DNA of 64,000 bases, taken from Rubrolithibacter sp043763625. GTDB taxonomy: Bacteria > Bacteroidota > Bacteroidia > Sphingobacteriales > Sphingobacteriaceae. Both the position numbers and the translations under genes were made by a program. The DNA lies in the NCBI GenBank assembly GCA_043763625.1, contig JAYULL010000020.1, positions 1 to 64,000 on the forward strand. Reading direction: 5' to 3'. Below are positions 58,623 to 64,000 of the stretch, one piece after another; within the stretch, counting starts at the first letter, position 1, and each line of letters starts with the position of its first letter. The notes beneath the pieces were generated by a model. It was not told where the DNA came from. It ran no database searches and saw nothing but the letters and a program-made list of their open reading frames with translations.

Positions 58623-59524
58623 TAGAAGTTGAACGGATAGCAGCTTTACCGGGGCACCAAAACCCTATTTATACTGTTGAAAGTTCAAAAAAACCGGGAA
58701 TATTTTTTACGGCCGGAAACGATAAAGGAGTAGTGGAATGGAGCTTAAAAAAATTAGAGTTTATCAAAGTTTTGGTTCCGGTAAAAACTTCTGTTTACTC
58801 ACTTCACACTACCGAAAACCTACCTTACCTGATAATTGGAGAAAGAAGCGGACAAGTGTCTGTATTTGATTTAGCAGAGCAAAAAATTATTGCCGTTCTA
58901 ATGCATCATCGGCTTCCAATTTTCGGTATCACATCAACAAAAAGAAAAAATGAATTAATTGTTTCTTCTGAAGACGGAACTGTCTCCATCTGGAATCTAA
59001 ATACTTTCGGTTTGCTCTTTAAGTTTAGTGTTTCGCCGGATATGGTAAGGTGCATTACTATAAATCCCGAAGAATCACTTATCGCTTTCGGTGCCAAGGA
59101 TAACCTGATTAGTGTTTATAATTTGGAAGATTATTCCTTTATTAAAAAAATTAATTACCATACACTTCCTGTTACTTCATTAACGTTTTGTCCTGACGGA
59201 AAATATCTGATTTCGGGTGGAAGAGACGCTAAATTAAATATCTGGACTTTGCCGGATTTTTCTCTTAGCGAAAGTATAACTGCCCACATGTTTGCTGTCT
59301 ACGACATTAAATTTCATTCAACCAAACCCTATTTTGCAACCTGCAGTCGCGATAAGAGCATAAAAATTTGGCATGCGGAAACCTTTAAGCTTCATAAAAA
59401 TATAAGCCGAGAAAAAGGAATTGAATCGCACAGTTTATCTGTTAATAAAATCTGTTGGAACGAAGATAAACTGATTTCGGTGGGCGATGATAAAATGGTG
59501 ATGATTTGGGAGGTGGAGTTTTAA
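58619..59524 (+). CDS. WD40 repeat protein
   Basis: A 301-residue protein made of six or seven WD40-like blades (LPGHQNPIYTVESSKKPG, VSSEDGTVSIWNLN, CPDGKYLISGGRDAKLNIW, FATCSRDKSIKIW, LISVGDDKMVMIWEVEF). No signal peptide is seen, so it probably acts in the cytoplasm as a protein-interaction platform. Its start overlaps the hisIE stop (ATGA), so it is the last gene of the his transcript. There is no known link between WD40 proteins and histidine synthesis. Confidence 0.93.
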   Translation: MIEVERIAALPGHQNPIYTVESSKKPGIFFTAGNDKGVVEWSLKKLEFIKVLVPVKTSVYSLHTTENLPYLIIGERSGQVSVFDLAEQKIIAVLMHHRLPIFGITSTKRKNELIVSSEDGTVSIWNLNTFGLLFKFSVSPDMVRCITINPEESLIAFGAKDNLISVYNLEDYSFIKKINYHTLPVTSLTFCPDGKYLISGGRDAKLNIWTLPDFSLSESITAHMFAVYDIKFHSTKPYFATCSRDKSIKIWHAETFKLHKNISREKGIESHSLSVNKICWNEDKLISVGDDKMVMIWEVEF

Positions 59525-59672
59525 TACTCTATTCAACCGAAGCTTAATCTGTTTAGCTTTTCAATACTTACGTAATCCTCCAATTAAAATACTGATCCCC
59601 CGATGGCGAATTATTTTACTCCTTCCCATCTAACCACTTGTGCAAAAGCTGCATCTAAACAATTAGAGAAGA

Positions 59673-60134
59673 CTAAGGGTGCGTTTTCTTAATAATATAA
59701 TCCAAGAACGGTGTAATGGAAAAAGTAAGTAATAAGTATACCGGCAGTATATACGGATATGGATGGGGTAATATTAACTTCAGTATCGATGCATCAGGAA
59801 GAAGAACTCCCAGACTTATAAAAAGGAAAAGGAAAAAAATTAATTTTAGGACTTTCCTGTTTCTAATAAAACTATAGTTATAACACACAATTGCATACGG
59901 TGCTAAAACAAGAAGGAAGATTGGCCAAGTGAAAAAAAATATGGTATATCCCCAAGAACTGTAAGCATCAAAGTAAAAATTTGCTTGGGAACTGTTATGA
60001 TCGGCATTATTTACAAGAAATTTTATAGCTAAAGCCGTAAAAAGCCCTGTAAGGATAGGTGTTGCAATAACTGAAACTAAGATGAGTCTTACCATTATAT
60101 AAGGCACCGGTTCATCAGATTCTTTCGGGCTCAT
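59673..60134 (-). CDS. Four-helix membrane protein
   Basis: A 153-residue protein with four probable membrane helices (about 11-33, 50-75, 92-110, 122-142) and a short charged C-terminus. The start is an ATG at 60132-60134. No family is recognised. It lies convergent with the WD40 gene and downstream of the C40 peptidase gene by 113 bases, on the same strand as the latter. Confidence 0.6.
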   Translation of the reverse strand: MSPKESDEPVPYIMVRLILVSVIATPILTGLFTALAIKFLVNNADHNSSQANFYFDAYSSWGYTIFFFTWPIFLLVLAPYAIVCYNYSFIRNRKVLKLIFFLFLFISLGVLLPDASILKLILPHPYPYILPVYLLLTFSITPFLDYIIKKTHP

Positions 60135-60247
60135 AATTCCACAGATTCTCTTTAATTATTTGTTCATTAATGTTTTTAGAAAACTCCGCGGATATTATAT
60201 CCAATATCTATTTGTACTTCGCATAAATTTATTGAATTGTATAATTC

Positions 60248-61024
60248 TTACACATACCTTTTAATCACTCTCAACCTATGTGTATGCTTTTGTAATTCGG
60301 CATTATAAATTCCCTCACTGTCTATCGAATCAATCCTAACTTTACCGGAAGCATGAATAATAGTTGACGTGCTTAACATAATCCCGACATGAATTATTCT
60401 TCCTTCGTTATTTTCAAAAAACGCCAAATCCCCAAGTAGAGCTTCCTGCAAAAAAGCAACAAGTTCTCCTTGTTCTGCCTGTTGCCAAGCATCACGTTTT
60501 AAACGTATTCCGAATTGCTTAAAAACTATTTGGGTGAAGCCGGAACAATCTATACCAAAAAGTGACCGACCTCCCCACAAATACGGCGCATTAAGGTAGT
60601 ATTCGGCAACTTCCTCTACTTGTTCACAAAAGTTAAAAATACCGGGTTTTGAAGGATTAAAGGGAAGTTCAAAGTACTCGTTCCCTAAACTTAATCTATT
60701 ATTTTTGATACCGGCAATACTGCTTCCTGCAACAAGATGAAGAAAGCGGCCGGTTTTTAAACTTTTTACGGGTACCGGCATTTCGGCAGGTAAAATATAA
60801 ATAAATCCATCTAAGCCTTTATATTCGTTTAAACTTATTCTATCAAACTGCTTTCTATCCAGCCAGCCTTCATAAAAGTCGTATGCAAGGCGAATATAAG
60901 CCCACTTTTCATTCTCCTCCAAAATCTCAAAGTGATCTCCGAAAAGCAACTGGTTTACCATTTCGCTTCTGTCCGAGGGCTCGGCTCGAAGAGGTATCAG
61001 AGAAAGGTTACAAATTCCGTACAT
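60248..61024 (-). CDS. C40 (NlpC/P60) family peptidase with SH3 domain
   Basis: A 258-residue protein. An N-terminal bacterial SH3-like domain (about 1-60; LIPLRAEPSDRSEMVNQLLFGD) is followed by a second SH3-like segment and the NlpC/P60 domain (about 130-258). The catalytic residues are Cys160 (LFGIDCSGFTQIV), His212 (IIHVGIM) and a third polar His224 (IIHASGK). It hydrolyses bonds in muropeptides, such as the D-gamma-Glu-diamino acid link. No signal peptide is seen, so it may act on recycled cell-wall peptides in the cytoplasm or be exported by another route. Confidence 0.93.
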   Translation of the reverse strand: MYGICNLSLIPLRAEPSDRSEMVNQLLFGDHFEILEENEKWAYIRLAYDFYEGWLDRKQFDRISLNEYKGLDGFIYILPAEMPVPVKSLKTGRFLHLVAGSSIAGIKNNRLSLGNEYFELPFNPSKPGIFNFCEQVEEVAEYYLNAPYLWGGRSLFGIDCSGFTQIVFKQFGIRLKRDAWQQAEQGELVAFLQEALLGDLAFFENNEGRIIHVGIMLSTSTIIHASGKVRIDSIDSEGIYNAELQKHTHRLRVIKRYV

Positions 61025-61187
61025 AAGAGTAGAAAGGTAATAGTAAAAAGGTAAAAATAAAAAGTAATTGCCGACTCGAACTTTCGGTCTTTCTGACTCT
61101 TTCTTTACTTCCTAACTTAACACTTATTCCCAAAAAGACTTAACTTAGTAAACAAACTTTGCATTTCAACTTAATTGTTCTGTAATC

Positions 61188-61670
61188 ATGAAAACCTTGA
61201 ATCAATTAAATAAAATTTTAATCGCTGTTGAAGACAGCGATTATTCTACTCTTGCTACAGCTTACGGATTTGAATTGGCTCGAAAAGTGAACGCCCAAGT
61301 GGCATTATTACATGTTAACGAAATTCCGGTAACCGGAACCCCTTATATAACAGACTCTTTAGTAAACGAAACGTCGGTTTTGATGCCTGAAGTTATGTTT
61401 GCACAAGAAGAATCAAGCAAGAAGTTACTGAATACAATTGCGGAGAAGTACGAGCAGGACATTACTATTTATACTTTTCATAAAATCGGAAGTCCGCAGG
61501 AAGAAATTGTTGCTACCGCCGAGGAATGGGATGCCGATATGATTATTTTAGGGACTCACGGACGCACCGGTTTTGATCATTTTATTTCCGGGAGCGTAGC
61601 CGAAAAGGTAGTTCGAAGAGCTAAATGCCCGGTGCTTATAATCCCCAACGAAAAGGAAAAAAATCATTAA
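61188..61670 (+). CDS. Universal stress protein UspA family
   Basis: A 160-residue single-domain Usp. The nucleotide-binding motif near the C-terminus reads GTHGRTGFDHFISGSVAEKV, followed by RAKCPVLIIP, which indicates the ATP-binding type. It is usually raised in stress or growth arrest. It stands alone, divergent from the C40 peptidase gene, and ends at a hairpin shared with the ferredoxin gene. Confidence 0.95.
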   Translation: MKTLNQLNKILIAVEDSDYSTLATAYGFELARKVNAQVALLHVNEIPVTGTPYITDSLVNETSVLMPEVMFAQEESSKKLLNTIAEKYEQDITIYTFHKIGSPQEEIVATAEEWDADMIILGTHGRTGFDHFISGSVAEKVVRRAKCPVLIIPNEKEKNH

Positions 61671-61676
61671 ACAAAA

Positions 61677-61701
61677 AATGCGACCCTATAAAGTCGCATT
61701 T
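61677..61701 (+). terminator. Hairpin between the Usp and ferredoxin genes
   Basis: AAATGCGAC (61677-61685) pairs with GTCGCATTT (61693-61701), 7-base loop. It lies between convergent genes and can work for both; an A-run precedes and a T-run follows the stem. Confidence 0.75.
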
Positions 61702-61721
61702 CTAATACAAAAACTTATTAA

Positions 61722-62075
61722 TTAAGCCTCGGCGTGTAGCCAAGCTTTTTTGGCCATTAATTCTTCTTCGGATTCGCGAACATCTTCATCATCAATACAA
61801 CAGTCAACGGGACAAACTGCCGCACATTGAGGCTCATCGTGAAATCCCTTACACTCCGTACATTTATCTGAAACAATATAATAAAACTCATCCGAAATTG
61901 CTGATTGTGCTTCTTCTGAATTTAAAGTAACGCCGTCACCAAAGTCAATAATACCGCGAAGATTAGTTCCGTCTGAAAAACGCCATGCCGCACCTGCATC
62001 ATAAATAGCGTTATTAGGGCATTCAGGTTCGCAAGCTCCGCAATTAATACATTCGTCTGTTATTTTAATCGCCAT
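61722..62075 (-). CDS. Dicluster 4Fe-4S ferredoxin
   Basis: A 117-residue ferredoxin with two cluster motifs: CINCGACEPECP (C-x2-C-x2-C-x3-C) near the N-terminus and CTECKGFHDEPQCAAVCPVDC (C-x2-C-x8-C-x3-C) about 60 residues on. The longer second motif with the inserted loop is the pattern of the Allochromatium-type 2[4Fe-4S] ferredoxins. The acidic C-terminal tail (EDVRESEEEL) is normal. It shares an intergenic region with the divergent acyl-CoA reductase gene. Confidence 0.95.
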   Translation of the reverse strand: MAIKITDECINCGACEPECPNNAIYDAGAAWRFSDGTNLRGIIDFGDGVTLNSEEAQSAISDEFYYIVSDKCTECKGFHDEPQCAAVCPVDCCIDDEDVRESEEELMAKKAWLHAEA

Positions 62076-62135
62076 GATTCTACAGGATATCTTATTCTAA
62101 AACTTACTTTTGTATTCTCGATTGCAATAATTGTA

Positions 62136-62143
62136 CAAATATA
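62136..62143 (-). promoter_or_regulatory. Candidate -7 element of the ferredoxin gene
   Basis: TATATTTG on the minus strand, 61 bases before the ferredoxin start. A -33 TTTG at the usual spacing is not visible. Confidence 0.35.
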
Positions 62144-62167
62144 ACACAATTTGAAAATTAAAGTTCG

Positions 62168-63190
62168 ATGAGTTCGATTTTGACACTTGAGAAACGAATG
62201 GCAGCCTTTGAAAAAATCGGGCTTTATATGCGTAATCCGGACGAGAACTTAACTGCTTTGATGAATTCGGCGCAATACTATAACGCCTGGTTTACCCCTA
62301 CTCAAACCGGTAGTGCTGTGGAATCAATAGGCAAAACGCTAAATAGATCGGCGCTTGAAAGATGGCTTGCGGACGTTAGAGAAGTTGACGAACCGAAAAA
62401 AGTAGGATTAATCCTTGCCGGGAATATACCTTTAGTCGGCTTTCATGATGTTTTAAGCGTTCTTGCGTCGGGGCACATCGCGTACATTAAACTTTCGTCG
62501 CAAGACGAAAAGCTAATTCCTCATATTCTTAATCGCCTTATAGAAAATGAGCCGGCCTTTGCAGAAAAAGTTATATACACAGAGCGCCTTAAAGACATTG
62601 ACGCTGTTATTGCTACCGGAAGCAATAATTCCTCCCGGTATTTTGAATTTTATTTTTCAAAAGTTCCTCATATTATACGTAAGAACAGAAATAGTGTAGC
62701 AGTTTTAACAAGGGACGAAACCATCGAAGATTTTGAAAACCTGGGGAAAGATATTTTCGATTTTTTCGGTTTGGGATGCCGGAATGTTTCTAAACTTTTT
62801 GTGCCCGAAGGCTACAATTTCAATCAATTCTTCGAAGCCATAGAGAAATACTCGTTCGTGAGTGAGCATTATAAATACAACAACAATTACGACTATAATA
62901 AGTCTATTTATCTGGTAAACCGAGAAGAGCATTTAGACAACGGTTTTCTGTTGTTAAAAAGGGACGAACGCCTTGCCTCTCCCCTAGCCGTTATATTTCA
63001 CGAGGAGTATAAAGAAAAGGAAGCTTTGGAGATGAAACTGACAGAAGCGGGCGAGCAGCTGCAGTGCGTGGTTTCTAAAACTTCTTTAAACATTCCGTCA
63101 CAAATCGTCAATTTTGGCGAGAGCCAACAGCCTGACTTGTGGGATTACGCAGACGGCGTTGATACATTGAAGTTTCTTCAGAATTTATAA
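62168..63190 (+). CDS. Acyl-CoA reductase (LuxC-like family)
   Basis: A 340-residue member of the LuxC/aldehyde dehydrogenase superfamily. The probable catalytic cysteine is Cys204 (GLGCRNVSKLFVPEG), and LILAGNIPLVGFHDVLSV is the nucleotide-binding start of the fold. It would reduce an acyl-CoA or acyl-phosphate to the aldehyde using NAD(P)H. The Bacteroidota members are annotated as acyl-CoA reductase but their substrate is not known. It is divergent from the ferredoxin gene, and this pairing recurs in the phylum. Confidence 0.88.
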   Translation: MSSILTLEKRMAAFEKIGLYMRNPDENLTALMNSAQYYNAWFTPTQTGSAVESIGKTLNRSALERWLADVREVDEPKKVGLILAGNIPLVGFHDVLSVLASGHIAYIKLSSQDEKLIPHILNRLIENEPAFAEKVIYTERLKDIDAVIATGSNNSSRYFEFYFSKVPHIIRKNRNSVAVLTRDETIEDFENLGKDIFDFFGLGCRNVSKLFVPEGYNFNQFFEAIEKYSFVSEHYKYNNNYDYNKSIYLVNREEHLDNGFLLLKRDERLASPLAVIFHEEYKEKEALEMKLTEAGEQLQCVVSKTSLNIPSQIVNFGESQQPDLWDYADGVDTLKFLQNL

Positions 63191-63221
63191 CGCTGACAGG
63201 GTTCAGAACCCTGTCAGCGTT
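63189..63221. repeat. Perfect 15-bp inverted repeat
   Basis: AACGCTGACAGGGTT (63189-63203), CAG, AACCCTGTCAGCGTT (63207-63221). It begins on the stop codon of the acyl-CoA reductase gene. No T-run follows. Elements of the GACAGGGTTC...GAACCCTGTC type are dispersed through many Bacteroidota genomes. Confidence 0.75.
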
Positions 63222-63247
63222 GTGTGAAAAATTCTAACTTTACCGTG

Positions 63248-63451
63248 ATGTATATTATCAAAGTAAAAGGAGTGGCTAAAATTCCGGATTACGTACAACT
63301 TCGGGATGAAAAGTTTACGCTCCTCGCCTATTTCCGTGTCGACAGACCGGATAAATCTCTTGAGAAAGCAGGTTTGGGCGAAAAAGCGGAATATATCATG
63401 AACCTTGTTAAGGACCTTCCTTTCGGAAAAATTTTAAAATTAGACCTCTAA
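63248..63451 (+). CDS. Small conserved protein upstream of ftsE
   Basis: From the ATG at 63248 the protein is 67 residues (a GTG eight codons upstream would give 75). It reads as one small folded domain: YIIKVKGVAKIPDYVQLRDE, LLAYFRVDRPDKSLEKAGLG, DLPFGKILKLDL. I recognise a conserved small protein next to ftsE in Bacteroidota but no function is known. Its stop codon lies just before the ftsE start, so the two are co-transcribed. Confidence 0.75.
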   Translation: MYIIKVKGVAKIPDYVQLRDEKFTLLAYFRVDRPDKSLEKAGLGEKAEYIMNLVKDLPFGKILKLDL

Positions 63452-63452
63452 A

Positions 63453-64000
63453 ATGATTGGCAATTCAGTTATAAAACTTCAGTACGTAGATGTTTACCAG
63501 CAGAAGCACTTGGTATTATCCCACGTAAATTTGCATATTGATAAGGGGGAATTTGTTTTCCTTATCGGGCAAACCGGTTCGGGAAAAAGCAGCTTGTTAA
63601 AGATTATTTACGGCGACTTGCATATATCTTCGGGAGAAGGCCACGCAGCCGGCTTTGATTTGAAAAAACTCGCCGATAAAGATGTTCCATACTTGCGCCG
63701 CAAGCTTGGAATAGTTTTTCAGGATTTCCAACTTCTTACTGACAGAACACTTGAACAAAACCTGCAATTTGTATTGCATGCTACGGGTTGGAAAGATAAA
63801 AAGCTGATTTCCGAACGGATTCGAGATGTTTTGGAAAAAGTGGGTTTGCGCTCAAAAATTAAGAAAATGCCTCACGAACTTTCGGGTGGCGAACAACAAC
63901 GTGTAGTGATCGCAAGAGCACTACTAAACGATCCTGAAATAATTTTAGCCGATGAACCTACCGGGAACTTGGATCCCGACACTTCCGAAGAAATCGTATT
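63453..64000 (+). CDS. ftsE: Cell division ATP-binding protein FtsE, 5' part
   Basis: The first 182 codons of an ABC ATPase; the gene runs off the right edge. Walker A is GQTGSGKS (39-46), the ABC signature is LSGGEQQRV (143-151) and Walker B IILADEP (163-169). It would partner FtsX at the division site to control peptidoglycan hydrolases. The family call rests on length of the start, position and the typical motif spacing; other short ABC ATPases (LolD type) are possible. It follows the small conserved gene with overlapping stop/start region. Confidence 0.85.
   Translation, partial: MIGNSVIKLQYVDVYQQKHLVLSHVNLHIDKGEFVFLIGQTGSGKSSLLKIIYGDLHISSGEGHAAGFDLKKLADKDVPYLRRKLGIVFQDFQLLTDRTLEQNLQFVLHATGWKDKKLISERIRDVLEKVGLRSKIKKMPHELSGGEQQRVVIARALLNDPEIILADEPTGNLDPDTSEEIV

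Noticed and set aside
61025..61187. A/T-rich near-repeats (AAGGTAA, AAAAAGGTAAAAA) before the Usp gene
   Set aside because: Only loose similarity between copies and no clear arms; probably simple-sequence bias.
63189..63221. Hairpin as a rho-independent terminator
   Set aside because: No T-run follows on either strand, and the downstream small gene and ftsE appear to continue in the same direction.

Overview
The window looks like a chromosomal segment of a Bacteroidota bacterium, most likely of the Chitinophagaceae or a close sphingobacterial relative. This is inferred from T9SS parts (a PorP/SprF protein, a PorE-like OmpA protein, type A and type B sorting domains), a FecI/FecR/STN regulatory operon with a DUF4974-type FecR, a DUF4290 gene next to murA, a hisG-D-C-B-H-A-F-IE operon, and promoters of the TTTG-N18/19-TAnnTTTG type. 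No phage, IS element, CRISPR array or rRNA operon is visible. One tRNA gene (Leu, UAG) is present.

Layout: 1-4330 holds the start of a mannose-1-phosphate guanylyltransferase gene, then small HTH, lipoprotein, Tyr-rich, DUF2892 and YtxH genes and a GIN-domain lipoprotein. 4368-9877 is the most distinctive region. It has an ECF sigma factor, a FecR anti-sigma and an STN-domain protein whose output half is a GxQxAGxxN repeat solenoid plus a barrel-like end, instead of a TonB-dependent receptor. A paralogous repeat protein is encoded separately. The ECF gene and the separate paralog share an exact bipartite upstream motif (CGTAGGGGT-N13-GGTGTCTCA), which suggests one self-contained regulon. 10007-25000 is mainly housekeeping: a PQQ sugar dehydrogenase/cytochrome fusion, M3 peptidase, amino acid permease, Kup, a FAH-family enzyme, M23 peptidase and Bcp. 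It also contains a decayed PAS/HisKA-like relic near 12.9 kb.

23397-29503 is a T9SS-linked cluster: collagen-like protein, type B cargo, PorP/SprF and TPR-PD40-OmpA. 29762-31311 is a second ECF sigma operon with a single-TM candidate anti-sigma and a small periplasmic protein. 31357-40608 holds an aminotransferase, DUF4290-murA (MurA with Asp in place of the fosfomycin-target Cys), a CBS-type PLP enzyme, AMP nucleosidase, clpX-clpP-tig and tRNA-Leu. 40860-47419 is a tightly overlapping four-gene signalling operon: a large hybrid kinase, CheR, CheB and a second hybrid kinase.

47633-50965 has two stress-type four-helix proteins, an outer-membrane protein and a DUF1080 protein. 51152-59524 is the histidine operon, preceded by a promoter and an 18-codon His-rich leader peptide, interrupted by two small repeat elements, and ending in a WD40 gene that overlaps hisIE. 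59673-64000 has a membrane protein, an NlpC/P60 peptidase, a universal stress protein, a ferredoxin, an acyl-CoA reductase, a small conserved protein and the start of ftsE.
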